Positions 7,662-15,365 of a stretch of 30,869 nucleotides of DNA are shown here, piece by piece. A program made the translations under genes and the position numbers. The notes below the pieces were generated by a model that saw only the letters and a program-made list of their open reading frames with translations, was not told where the DNA came from and searched no databases. Each line of letters opens with the position of its first letter. Position 1 is the first letter of the stretch. The DNA lies in assembly GCA_965653225.1 (NCBI GenBank), contig CBFGZI010000037.1, forward strand, positions 1 through 30,869, read 5' to 3'. Origin of the DNA: JALZDI01 sp965653225 (GTDB taxonomy: Bacteria; Actinomycetota; Actinomycetes; Propionibacteriales; Nocardioidaceae).

Positions 7662-8467
7662 CGCAGCGGCAGGTCGGGGTCGCGGTAGTGGCCGGGCTTC
7701 TGCCGTTTCGGCAGCGTCACGTCGCGGTGCTGGAGCGGCTCGTACGGGACCCGGCTGAGCAGGTGGGTGATGATGTTGAGCCTGGCCCGCTTCTTGTCGT
7801 CGGTGTGCACGACGTACCACGGCGCCCACGCGGTGTCGGTGGCCGCGAACATCTCGTCCCTCGCGCGGGAGTAGTCGTACCAGCGGCTGTAGGACTTGAG
7901 GTCCATCTCGGTCAGCTTCCACACCTTGCGCGGGTCGTCGATCCTGCTCTCGATCCGGCGCGTCTGCTCCTTGGGACTGACCTCGAGCCAGTACTTCACC
8001 AGGATGATCCCCGACTCCACCATCGCCCGCTCGACCGCAGGGGCATGTTCGAGGAACGCGCCGACCTGCTCCTTGGTGCAGAAGCCCATCACTCGCTCCA
8101 CCCCCGCGCGGTTGTACCAGCTGCGGTCGAAGATGACGACCTCCCCGGCCGCCGGGAGATGCAGCATGTAGCGCTGGAAGTACATCTGCGACTTCTCCCG
8201 TTCGTTCGGCGCCGGTAGGGCGACGACGCGGAAGACGCGCGGGCTGACCCGTTCGGTGATGCGCTCGATGGTCCCGCCCTTGCCGGCGGTGTCGCGTCCT
8301 TCGAACACCACGCACACCTTTGCGCCGGTGCTCTTGACCCACTCCTGCATGGCCACCAGCTCTGCCTGCAGCCTCGACAGCTCCGCCTCGTACCGCTTGC
8401 GGCCGAGCTTCGCCGGCGACGCGGACCCCGACGGGTGCTTGTCCTTGGCCACCTTCTCCTCACCCAC
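7640..8467 (-). CDS. ppk2: Polyphosphate kinase 2
   Basis: The 275-residue product is a one-domain PPK2, which transfers phosphate between polyphosphate and a nucleoside diphosphate in the cytoplasm. Walker A is GRDTAGKGG (57-65), Walker B is FDRSWYNR (113-120), and the lid region includes ESRIDDPRKVWKLTEMDL (about 184-201). Length and motifs match class I, ADP/GDP-phosphorylating enzymes. The start is uncertain: GTG at 8467, or GTG at 8452, which has GAGGAG close upstream. It lies 33 bases after the P-type ATPase gene and in the same direction, so they probably share a transcript; an enzyme that makes ATP or GTP from polyphosphate beside an ATP-driven pump may be functional, but this is inference. 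Confidence 0.93.
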   Translation of the reverse strand: MGEEKVAKDKHPSGSASPAKLGRKRYEAELSRLQAELVAMQEWVKSTGAKVCVVFEGRDTAGKGGTIERITERVSPRVFRVVALPAPNEREKSQMYFQRYMLHLPAAGEVVIFDRSWYNRAGVERVMGFCTKEQVGAFLEHAPAVERAMVESGIILVKYWLEVSPKEQTRRIESRIDDPRKVWKLTEMDLKSYSRWYDYSRARDEMFAATDTAWAPWYVVHTDDKKRARLNIITHLLSRVPYEPLQHRDVTLPKRQKPGHYRDPDLPLRYIPTPF

Positions 8468-8500
8468 TCCCCGGTGCCGCCGGGTGTGCTGCCGACGGGC

Positions 8501-11293
8501 TCATGTCGTCGCTCCCGGCACGACGCGCAGCGGCGCGACCACCCGCGGGGTGAGCGCCGCCTCCGGCGCCGGAGCGCGCACGCGGCGCACCCACTTGGCC
8601 CCCTCGACCACCAGCGGCAGCAGCAGCGCGAGCCCGATGCACGCCAGCCACTGCCCTCCGGTGAGCTGCACCGTCGCCAGGCCGGAGTTGAGCAGCGGCA
8701 GCTGCGTCGCCAGCACGATCATGACGACCGGGACCACCGAGATCGCCAGCGCCTTGAGGATCGGCGCCGTCAGACCGCTGGTGGGGTCGCGCCGGTTGGT
8801 GAGCGCGTTGAAGACCGTCCCCAGCCCCATCACCACGAAGGTCATGGTCATCGACGCGCTCGGCCGGTTCAGGCTCGGCTCGTCCGGGCCGGCGACGAGC
8901 GGCGTCAGCGCGGCGAGGAAGAGCACGCTCGCGTACAGCAGCCAGAAGCCGATCGCGGCGCCGTTGGTGATCGGCACGTTCGGGTCCCGGGGTGGCCGGC
9001 TCATCACGTCCGGGTCGCCGGGGTCCACGGAGATGACCACCACTCCCGCGACGGTGACGAAGAACAGCAGGTACAGCACCATCGACGGTGTGAGAGCCAC
9101 GCCGCTGTTGATGTCGAACGCCGTCGCGGCGATGAACAGCATCACCAGCGACAGCAGCTGGGTCATCTGGTAGCGGACGTAGGACACGACCTTCGCGTAC
9201 ACCCTGCGCCCCAGTGCGACGGCGTTCACGAGCGTGCCGAAGTTGTCGTCGGTCAGGATCATCCGGGCGGCCTGCTGCGAGACCTCGCTGCCGGTGCCCA
9301 TCGCCACGCCGATGTCTGCCTGCTTGAGCGCTGCCGCGTCGTTGACCGCGTCACCGGTCATGGCCACGATCAGCCCCTGCTCCTGCATGACACGCGCGAG
9401 CCGCAGCTTGTCCTCCGGCGACACCCGGCCGAAGACGTGCAGGTGCGGAAGCCGGTCCGCCAGCTCCGCGTCCGACATCGCCTGCAGCTCCCGCCCGCTC
9501 ACCGCGCCGGGACCGAGGCCGAGCGTCTCACCGATCGCGCGGGCGGTGACGGCGTGGTCGCCGGTGATCATCCGCACGTCGATGCCGGCCCGCAGCGCCG
9601 TGCGTACGGCCTGCTTCGCCTCCGCGCGCAGCGGGTCGATGATGCCGACCATGCCCACGAACGCCAGGTCGCGGGTGAGCGACATGGGGTCGTCGGCCAG
9701 GGCGTGCGTCTCGTCGTCGCCGACCAGACGGGCGGCGAACGCGAGCACACGCAGGCCCTTCTCGCCCATCCGCGCGTTGCCCGCCTCGATGTCCGACCGG
9801 GCCTCGTCGATGGGGATCTGGGAGCCGCTGAGCGGACCGCCGGCCTGGCTGCACCGGGCCAGCACGACGTCGGGGGCGCCCTTGACCAGCTCGATCAGGT
9901 GCCGCACCCCGTCGAGGCGCACGTGGTGGAACGTGGCCATGAACTTGTACTCGGAGTCGAACGGCACCTCGGCGACGCGCGGGTAGGCACGACGCGTCTC
10001 CTCCGCGTCGACACCGAGCTTGGCCGCGAGCACGACCAGGGCGGCCTCGGTCGGGTCGCCCACCACCGAACCGTCGTCGGCGACCGTGGCGTCGCTGTCG
10101 AGACACAGGCCGAGAGCGAGCCGCGTGAAGTCGGGGACCTCGGCGCCGGCGACCGACAGGATCGCGCCGCTCTTGCGGTAGCCCTCGCCCTCGACGGTGA
10201 ACCACGAGCCGCCGGTGTAGAGGGTGGACACCATCATCTGGTTGAGGGTGAGGGTGCCGGTCTTGTCGGTGTTGATGGCGCTGGTCGCGCCCAGGGTCTC
10301 CACGTCGGTGAGGTTCTTCACCACGGCCTTGGCGTCGGCGAGCTGGCGGGCGCCGTACGACAGCATCCCCGACACGAACGCCGGCAGCCCGGTGGGGATG
10401 GCCGAGATCGCCATCGCCGTGCCCACGAGCAGCAGCTGGCTGGCAGGCATTCCGCGCGCCACGCCCACGACCACGATGAACGCCACCGCGCTCCACGCGA
10501 TGATGCCCAGCACGCGCGTGAGCTTGTCGAGCTCCTTCTGCAGCGGCGAGCGCGTACGGGTGACCTTCGTCAGCATGGTGGCGATCTGGCCCATCTGCGT
10601 GTGCATGCCGGTGGCGGTGACCATGAGGGAAGCGGTGCCTCGCGTCACGGACGTGTTCTGGAAGAGCATGTTCGACCGGTCGCCGACCGGGATGTCCTCG
10701 TCGGGCAGGACCGAGGCGTCCTTCGGCACCGGGGCGCTCTCGCCGGTGAGCGCCGCCTCCTGCACCTCCACGGTCACCGAGCGCACGATCCGGCCGTCCG
10801 CCGGGACGATGTCCCCCGCCTCGAGCTGGACGATATCGCCCGGGACGAGCTGCACCGCCGGGACGAGCGCCAGCGAGCCGTCGCGCAGCACCTTGGCCTG
10901 CGGGACCTGCAGGTTCGCCAACGCGTCCACGCTCGCGCGTGCCTTGAGCTCCTGCCTCGCCCCGAGGACGACGTTGAGCACGATCAGCAGGGCCACGATG
11001 ATGCCGGTCGAGACCTGGTGGATGAGGAAGCTCACCACCGTGACCGCGATCAGCATCAGGTTCATCGGGTTGCGCAGCTGGTCCAGGGCGACGGCGACCA
11101 CCGAGGGTGCCTTCTCGCCGGTGAGCTCGTTCGGGCCGTACCGCGTCAGCCGTGACTCCGCCTCGGACGTGGACAGCCCGAACGCGGGGTCCGACCCCAG
11201 CGCCGCGGCGACCTCGGCCGACTCGCGGGCGTACGGTGGCCGCCCCTCCGGGGCCGCGGGCTCGCTCTCGGGTCCGATCCGGGTGTCGCTCAC
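8501..11293 (-). CDS. Cation-transporting P-type ATPase with altered membrane motif
   Basis: The 930-residue protein has the full P2/P3-type layout: N-terminal cation-ATPase domain, actuator motif TGES (183-186), phosphorylation motif DKTGTLT (Asp343), nucleotide-binding domain with KGAPD, MITGDH, hinge TGDAVNDAAA (about 646-655), and six C-terminal helices. Two sites differ from calcium or sodium pumps: the fourth helix has PTGLPA (300-305) where SERCA has PEGLPA, removing the ion-binding Glu, and the hinge has AVNDAAA for GVNDAPA. The ion is therefore unclear. I choose the GTG at 11293 because AGGAGG sits six bases upstream; an in-frame ATG at 11344 would add 17 residues but lacks such a site. 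PPK2 follows downstream. Confidence 0.92.
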   Translation of the reverse strand: MSDTRIGPESEPAAPEGRPPYARESAEVAAALGSDPAFGLSTSEAESRLTRYGPNELTGEKAPSVVAVALDQLRNPMNLMLIAVTVVSFLIHQVSTGIIVALLIVLNVVLGARQELKARASVDALANLQVPQAKVLRDGSLALVPAVQLVPGDIVQLEAGDIVPADGRIVRSVTVEVQEAALTGESAPVPKDASVLPDEDIPVGDRSNMLFQNTSVTRGTASLMVTATGMHTQMGQIATMLTKVTRTRSPLQKELDKLTRVLGIIAWSAVAFIVVVGVARGMPASQLLLVGTAMAISAIPTGLPAFVSGMLSYGARQLADAKAVVKNLTDVETLGATSAINTDKTGTLTLNQMMVSTLYTGGSWFTVEGEGYRKSGAILSVAGAEVPDFTRLALGLCLDSDATVADDGSVVGDPTEAALVVLAAKLGVDAEETRRAYPRVAEVPFDSEYKFMATFHHVRLDGVRHLIELVKGAPDVVLARCSQAGGPLSGSQIPIDEARSDIEAGNARMGEKGLRVLAFAARLVGDDETHALADDPMSLTRDLAFVGMVGIIDPLRAEAKQAVRTALRAGIDVRMITGDHAVTARAIGETLGLGPGAVSGRELQAMSDAELADRLPHLHVFGRVSPEDKLRLARVMQEQGLIVAMTGDAVNDAAALKQADIGVAMGTGSEVSQQAARMILTDDNFGTLVNAVALGRRVYAKVVSYVRYQMTQLLSLVMLFIAATAFDINSGVALTPSMVLYLLFFVTVAGVVVISVDPGDPDVMSRPPRDPNVPITNGAAIGFWLLYASVLFLAALTPLVAGPDEPSLNRPSASMTMTFVVMGLGTVFNALTNRRDPTSGLTAPILKALAISVVPVVMIVLATQLPLLNSGLATVQLTGGQWLACIGLALLLPLVVEGAKWVRRVRAPAPEAALTPRVVAPLRVVPGATT

Positions 11294-11400
11294 AACGCGC
11301 CTCCTGCCGGTCACCGCAGTCGGTGCCACGACCGCTGCTCTCATGCTGTGACCGTTGGCCGGTGAGGCGCCTCACCTGTGACGGGTGAAGCCCCGCCAAA

Positions 11401-11434
11401 AGGGTCAGCGGGGCCGATAGGCCCCGCTGACCCT
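11401..11434 (-). terminator. Strong hairpin terminator after the cytochrome b gene
   Basis: A perfect 15-bp stem (AGGGTCAGCGGGGCC, 11401-11415, with its complement at 11420-11434) closes the loop GATA. On the minus strand it is followed by TTTT within TTTTGGCGG, which fits termination of the minus-strand lipoprotein/cytochrome operon. It also isolates that operon from the P-type ATPase gene downstream. Confidence 0.8.
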
Positions 11435-11451
11435 GTCCGACCCGGCAGGAG

Positions 11452-12117
11452 TCAGCTGGTGTGCTCGTCGGTCCACGCCGGCCACAGCCGGCGGGCGACG
11501 TCGCGCCGCAGACGGCCGCCGAGGTGCATCGACCGCCACACCCCGCGGTATCCCGGCAGCACCCCCGCGGCGACGAGCACGTGCCCGGCGAGGAGGACCG
11601 TGACCGGGTAGGTGGTGATGCGGTGGATCTGGGCGAGCACCGCGAACACCGGACCACCGTGCAGCATGGCCAGCCCGACGCCGCTGACGACCAGGATGGC
11701 CAGGCCGAGCATCATGACGATGTTCAGCACCCGCTGTCCCGGGTCGTAGCGGCCGTCGTGCGCGGCGAAGCGGCCGGTGAACCCGGCCGCAGGCCACCTC
11801 AGGAACCAGCGGACGTCGGTGCGGTGGAACCGCACCGACTCCACGACGAACCGCACGATCGACCGCACCCCGAGCACGCCCGCGACGACGACGAGCCCGG
11901 TGAACGCCCAGCCGAGGCGGATGTGAATGGTCGTGTCGGGGAGACCCGTCAGCCGCGACAGCGGGCTGGGGTTACCCTCCTGACCGCTCAGCAGCCACCA
12001 GCCGGTGCCCAGCAGGACCAGCACGGCGGTGTACGTCACCGCGTGGAACCACCGGGCCCACCGGCCGAAGCGCTCGATCTGGGGTGTCTTCGTGCGCTGC
12101 TCAGTAGCCGCGGCCAT
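11452..12117 (-). CDS. Cytochrome b561/formate dehydrogenase gamma-type membrane protein
   Basis: This 221-residue protein has four membrane helices (about residues 24-44, 66-86, 131-152 and 167-188) and belongs to the di-haem cytochrome b group found in formate dehydrogenase gamma subunits and Ni/Fe-hydrogenase b subunits, which pass electrons between the quinone pool and a periplasmic-side partner. Four histidines sit at helix ends in the positions expected for two haems: His25 (WFHAVTY), His65 (TTIHIRLGW), His165 (QIHRITTY) and His179 (LAGHVLV). The start overlaps the end of the lipoprotein gene by 17 bases. No dehydrogenase subunit is adjacent, so the redox partner is missing from this window, or the adjoining lipoprotein serves with it. 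Confidence 0.82.
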   Translation of the reverse strand: MAAATEQRTKTPQIERFGRWARWFHAVTYTAVLVLLGTGWWLLSGQEGNPSPLSRLTGLPDTTIHIRLGWAFTGLVVVAGVLGVRSIVRFVVESVRFHRTDVRWFLRWPAAGFTGRFAAHDGRYDPGQRVLNIVMMLGLAILVVSGVGLAMLHGGPVFAVLAQIHRITTYPVTVLLAGHVLVAAGVLPGYRGVWRSMHLGGRLRRDVARRLWPAWTDEHTS

Positions 12118-12634
12118 AAGGGTTGCTGCTGGAGCTGTTGCCGGACGTCGACCCGTTGTTCATCGTGCCGTTGTCGTCCTTCGTGCGGGCCGGGTTGTCC
12201 TCCTTCGCACCGCTCTTCATGCCCTTGGCAACCATGACCGTGACCTGGTCCTGCGCGCCGGCGGGCGAGTGGTCGGCGTGCTGGAGCGTGATCCCGACCG
12301 TGTGCTTGCCTGGCGAAAGGTTCTTGACCATGTAGTTCTTGGCCGTCACGACGGTGTAGCTGTTGAGGTTGCCGTCGATGATGACGTGCACGTGGTCCTC
12401 ACCGGACTCCAGTGGCCCGATCGGGACGCTGCTCTTGAACGTGAGCGGGAACGACGAGCTGACCTTGGCGCCGTTATGCGGTGAGGTGATGTTCACCGCC
12501 GGCGCGGCGCTGCCGGCGCTCGAGTCCTGTGCCGAGCCGCCGCTGGCGCCTTGCGATGAGCCGCCGGCACATCCGGCTGCGCTCACCAGCGCGACGGCAG
12601 AGGCGGCGACTGCGAGTTTGCGTGACCAAGTCAT
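12101..12634 (-). CDS. Lipoprotein with a beta-sandwich domain, partner of cytochrome b
   Basis: The 177-residue product begins MTWSRK, followed by a hydrophobic core and the lipobox SAAGC (Cys22), so it should be anchored on the outer membrane face. A Ser/Gly/Ala linker (23-45) leads to a domain of about 90 residues with INITSPHNGA-like opening, HVHVIIDG (two His on one strand) and PGKHTVGITLQHADHSP; this resembles DUF4399 or other Ig-like ligand-binding folds. The tail is rich in Asn, Ser and Gly. The ATG at 12634 is chosen over an earlier one seven codons upstream because GGGAGGG precedes it. The His-rich strands could bind a metal or haem; that is inference from composition and from the overlapping cytochrome b gene. 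Confidence 0.75.
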   Translation of the reverse strand: MTWSRKLAVAASAVALVSAAGCAGGSSQGASGGSAQDSSAGSAAPAVNITSPHNGAKVSSSFPLTFKSSVPIGPLESGEDHVHVIIDGNLNSYTVVTAKNYMVKNLSPGKHTVGITLQHADHSPAGAQDQVTVMVAKGMKSGAKEDNPARTKDDNGTMNNGSTSGNSSSSNPYGRGY

Positions 12635-12672
12635 TGTGGTCCCTCCCCGGGCCAAGTGGTTCCCCTCGGCTA

Positions 12673-12678
12673 GTTATA
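12673..12678 (-). promoter_or_regulatory. Probable -10 element of the lipoprotein/cytochrome b operon
   Basis: On the minus strand TATAAC, a near-consensus -10 box in GC-rich surroundings, lies 39 bases upstream of the lipoprotein ATG at 12634. No good -35 box is visible at 17-18 bases; the region upstream merges into the 14-bp tandem repeat. Transcription starting just after it would leave a leader of about 30 bases containing GGGAGGG. Confidence 0.4.
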
Positions 12679-12710
12679 CGGAGGAGAGGGCCAAAGGGAT
12701 TCAGCCCCGG

Positions 12711-12804
12711 CGGGTCAATTCGGGCAGGTCAATTCGGGCAGGTCATTCCGGACGGGTCAATTCGGGCGGGTCAATTCGGGCGGGTCACTCCGGGCGGGTC
12801 CGGG
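12711..12804. repeat. 14-bp tandem repeat array, six full copies plus a partial
   Basis: Six consecutive 14-base units of consensus CRGGTCAATTCGGG occupy 12711-12794 (12711, 12725, 12739, 12753, 12767 and 12781 as unit starts), with a partial seventh to 12804. Units 1, 4 and 5 are identical. Units 3 and 6 have diverged (ATT or ACT for AAT). The array lies between the HAD phosphatase stop (12785-12787, inside unit 6) and the promoter of the lipoprotein operon. It could be a simple slippage array, or a set of binding sites spaced just over one helical turn. Confidence 0.92.
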
Positions 12805-13423
12805 GTGGCAGGACCCGACGCGCGGTGAGCTGCTCCCGCAGCCTGGCCGCGCCGGTGAACAGCTCGGCGTCCAGCCCGACCTCACGGGCGGCGTCGACGT
12901 TGTGCTGCACGTCGTCGGTGAAGAAGGTCCGGGTCGGCTCCACCGAGAACCGGTCGACGAGCAACCGGTAGATGGCCGGGTCGGGCTTGGCCAGCCGCTC
13001 CTCGCCGGACACGACGACACCGTCGAAGCTGGTGAGCAGGTCGTAGTGCTCGCAGGCCAGCGCCCACTTCTCCCCGGAGAAGTTGGTGAGCGCGAGCACG
13101 GGGGTCTCGGTCGCGTGCAGCTCTCGCAGGACCTCGACGGTGTCCTCGTAGAGCCCCGCGACGGTCTCGATCCAGCGCTCGTCGTACGCCCGGATCCAGG
13201 GCTCCCAGTCGGGGTGCTCGGCGACCGCCTCCGCCACCGCGTCCGCCCACGGACGTCCCTCGTCCTGGCGGCGGTTCCAGGCCGGGCTGCAGACCTGCGA
13301 CAGGAACCACTCCCGCTCCGTGTCGTCCGCGATCAGCGCGTCGAAGAGGTGGCGGGGGTCCCAGTCCATGAGGACCCCGCCGATGTCGAGGACTACTGCG
13401 TCCACCACGGGTGCGGGTGTCAT
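12785..13423 (-). CDS. HAD-superfamily hydrolase (subfamily IA, YihX-like phosphatase)
   Basis: The 212-residue product has the HAD motifs in order: DIGGVLMDWDPRHL (nucleophile Asp13; the second acidic residue of the usual DxD is Gly, as is common in YihX-like proteins that start DxGGV), motif II in LALTNFSG, Lys in motif III (RLAKPDPAIY) and motif IV FFTDDVQHN. Such enzymes remove phosphate from small sugars or other metabolites in the cytoplasm. A four-helix cap lies between motifs I and II. The ATG at 13423 has GGCGGA upstream and places motif I at the normal distance; a Met 23 codons earlier would add an unrelated basic stretch. The last codons lie in a tandem repeat array. Confidence 0.9.
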   Translation of the reverse strand: MTPAPVVDAVVLDIGGVLMDWDPRHLFDALIADDTEREWFLSQVCSPAWNRRQDEGRPWADAVAEAVAEHPDWEPWIRAYDERWIETVAGLYEDTVEVLRELHATETPVLALTNFSGEKWALACEHYDLLTSFDGVVVSGEERLAKPDPAIYRLLVDRFSVEPTRTFFTDDVQHNVDAAREVGLDAELFTGAARLREQLTARRVLPPRTRPE

Positions 13424-13488
13424 TCCGCCGAGCCTACGAGCAACTGGCACGCCAGCGCGCCGTCCAGCCGGTGGACCGGTGGGCAGGC

Positions 13489-14247
13489 TCACTCCGCCCG
13501 GCTGGTCAGGCCGCTGCCCACCTGGTCGGCGAGCAGCACCGCGACCTTGCGCTGCTCGAGTGTCGGCCGGGCGACGCGGCAGGCGGAGGTGATGAGGAAC
13601 TGGCCGTGGGTCGCGGCGCCGTGGCGTACGACCAGAGCGGTGAGCTCGTCGGTGGGAAGACCGTCGCGGTCCACGTTGACCGGCTGGCCGCCGCGCGTCA
13701 CCGAGCCGTCACGGGCCAGGACCGCGTAGCGGGGATCGTGCTCCGCGTGGGGGTCGAACCTGCACTCGTCGACCGCGAGCAGCTCCTGGATCTCACTCGA
13801 CACGTGGTCGATGAGGCCGCTGGACGAGGCCTGCCGGGCGGCGATGATCTCGGCCGTGCCGATGACACCGTCGAGGTAGCCCGACCGCCGGCTCGCGCGA
13901 GCCTGCTGGCGCCGTCCCCACAACGCCAGCTCGGTGACAGCCGCACCGACGGCCACCAGCAGCACCAGCGCCTCGATGTCGTCGGGGTCGGTGACGATGA
14001 ACCGGTGGAACGGCTCGGTCAGGAAGAAGTCGAACCACACACCGCCGGACACCGCGGCCACGAGGCCGGCCATGCGGTGGCCGGTGGCCGCCACCGCGAC
14101 GATCACGAGTACGAGAACCAGAGCCGCGGTCGCGTTGGGGACGTCACTGCGAAATGCCGCAAGCGCGGCGCAGACCGCCAGCGGCGTGACCGCTGCCACC
14201 GCGACCGCCGCAGTCTTGTGCTCCTGCGGGCTGGCCTCCCATGCCAT
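13489..14247 (-). CDS. DUF4118 (KdpD-like) membrane sensor protein without a kinase domain
   Basis: This 252-residue protein starts with four closely spaced helices (about residues 10-30, 37-56, 57-77 and 89-108). The segment PNATAALVLVLVIVAVAATG, the FDFFLTEPFHRF motif and the spacing match DUF4118, the membrane domain of the KdpD sensor kinase. A soluble region of about 140 residues follows (GAF-like in length), containing IGTAEIIAARQASSS. There is no histidine-kinase H-box or ATP-binding region, so it is a sensor-like fragment or a stand-alone membrane regulator. The ATG at 14247 fits the domain start, but GGAGG is only one base away; an in-frame ATG at 14289 is the alternative. It is divergent from the DUF389 gene. 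Confidence 0.78.
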   Translation of the reverse strand: MAWEASPQEHKTAAVAVAAVTPLAVCAALAAFRSDVPNATAALVLVLVIVAVAATGHRMAGLVAAVSGGVWFDFFLTEPFHRFIVTDPDDIEALVLLVAVGAAVTELALWGRRQQARASRRSGYLDGVIGTAEIIAARQASSSGLIDHVSSEIQELLAVDECRFDPHAEHDPRYAVLARDGSVTRGGQPVNVDRDGLPTDELTALVVRHGAATHGQFLITSACRVARPTLEQRKVAVLLADQVGSGLTSRAE

Positions 14248-14259
14248 GCCTCCATGGAA

Positions 14260-14281
14260 GCACCCTCGGCAACCCGGGTGC
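14260..14281. promoter_or_regulatory. Inverted repeat in the divergent DUF4118/DUF389 gap
   Basis: GCACCC (14260-14265) and GGGTGC (14276-14281) form a perfect 6-bp inverted repeat with a 10-base spacer, in the gap between the two divergent genes. It could be an operator shared by both. It would lie within the coding region if the sensor started at 14289. Confidence 0.3.
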
Positions 14282-14331
14282 AGCGTCATGAGGCAATCAG
14301 GACAGGCGTGTCGGTGCGGCAGACTGTCGTG

Positions 14332-15291
14332 ATGCTGCATCTGCGGGTATCGGTGCCGACCGAGCTGGCCGACGACGTCGTGCAGGTCCTTTCGGACGAC
14401 CCCGCGGTCAGCAGCCTGTCGAGGCTGAGAGGCGCCTCGGTGCGCCCGGAGGGCGACCTGCTGTTCGCAGACGTGGCCCGGGAGGCGGCCAACGACATCG
14501 TCGACCGGCTGTCGGACCTGAGGGTGCACGACGAGGGCAGCGTGCACCTCGAGCCGGTGCAGACCTGGTTCTCGCGTCGCGGCTTCGAGGCGCAGCAGCT
14601 CGCGCCGGGCAGCAGCGCCGACTCGGTGGTCTGGGCCGAGGTCACCCAGCGCGCGTACGAGGACTCCGAGCTCAACTGGACGTTCCTGAGCTTCATGTCC
14701 CTCGCCACCCTGATCGCGGGAATCGCGATCGTGCTCGACTCCCAGATCCTGGTCATCGGCGCGATGGTGCTCGGGCCGGAGTTCGGCGCGGTCGCCGCGC
14801 TCGGGGTCGCGCTCGTCCGCCGCAGGTACGGCCTGCTCGGGCTCGCCGCCCGGACGCTCGTGGTCGGGTTCGTGGTGGCCATCCTCATCACCGTCGTCGC
14901 CGCGCTGGTAGGGCGGGCCCTCGGCTGGGTGACCGTGCAGGACGTGGTGGGCCCGAGGCCGGACACGGCGTTCATCTACACCCCGGACCAGTGGTCGTTC
15001 ATCGTCGCCGTGATCGCCGCCGCCGCGGGCGTCCTGTCACTGACCTCGGCCCGGGTCGGCGGGCTGTCCGGCGTGTTCATCTCGGTGACCACGATCCCGG
15101 CGGCCGGCAACGTCGCGCTGGGGATCGCGTTCGGCGTCGGGGACGCGATTCTGGGCAGCACCGCCCAGCTGCTGCTGAACCTCTCCGGCATGGCCCTGGC
15201 CGGCTGGCTGACGCTGGCGTTCCAGGAGGCGGTCTGGGAGCGCGTGTCGGTGCATCGGGCGCGGCTGGTGCAGCGTCTGCGCCGCGGGTGA
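14332..15291 (+). CDS. DUF389 family membrane protein
   Basis: The 319-residue product has a soluble N-terminal part (about residues 1-100; alternating strands and helices, like a small ferredoxin-like fold), followed by the DUF389 membrane domain with the characteristic stretches NWTFLSFMSLATLIAGIAIV and ILVIGAMVLGPEFGAVAALG. Five or six hydrophobic segments run from about 118 to 305, with a short basic tail. The family is widespread in actinomycetes and cyanobacteria, with no established function; a transport or signalling role is only inferred. The ATG at 14332 is used; a GTG one codon earlier is possible. It is divergent from the DUF4118 sensor gene and co-oriented with the FUSC gene. Confidence 0.88.
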   Translation: MLHLRVSVPTELADDVVQVLSDDPAVSSLSRLRGASVRPEGDLLFADVAREAANDIVDRLSDLRVHDEGSVHLEPVQTWFSRRGFEAQQLAPGSSADSVVWAEVTQRAYEDSELNWTFLSFMSLATLIAGIAIVLDSQILVIGAMVLGPEFGAVAALGVALVRRRYGLLGLAARTLVVGFVVAILITVVAALVGRALGWVTVQDVVGPRPDTAFIYTPDQWSFIVAVIAAAAGVLSLTSARVGGLSGVFISVTTIPAAGNVALGIAFGVGDAILGSTAQLLLNLSGMALAGWLTLAFQEAVWERVSVHRARLVQRLRRG

Positions 15292-15365
15292 GGGCCGTCT
15301 GTCGTTCCTGTGAGGTCGGCCACGCCCACGCGCGACCGCTGGTAACGACAAGCCGCCGCGCATCG

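Noticed and set aside
8460..8504. A 14-codon frame starting by ATGA overlap at the end of the P-type ATPase gene
   Set aside because: Too short and Ala/Pro/Ser-rich to call as a gene; kept only as a possible ribosome relay in a finding.
8435..11155. A 906-codon open frame on the plus strand opposite the P-type ATPase
   Set aside because: Its product is rich in His, Arg, Gly and Asp with no domain, while the minus strand carries all P-type ATPase motifs; it is a high-GC shadow.
9528..11657. A 709-codon open frame on the minus strand overlapping the ATPase and the cytochrome b 3' end
   Set aside because: Arg/Ala/Gly-rich product in a shifted frame; crosses two real genes and a terminator.
12711..12804. 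The 14-bp array as a CRISPR
   Set aside because: Units are directly adjacent with no spacers and are much shorter than CRISPR repeats; no cas gene is near.
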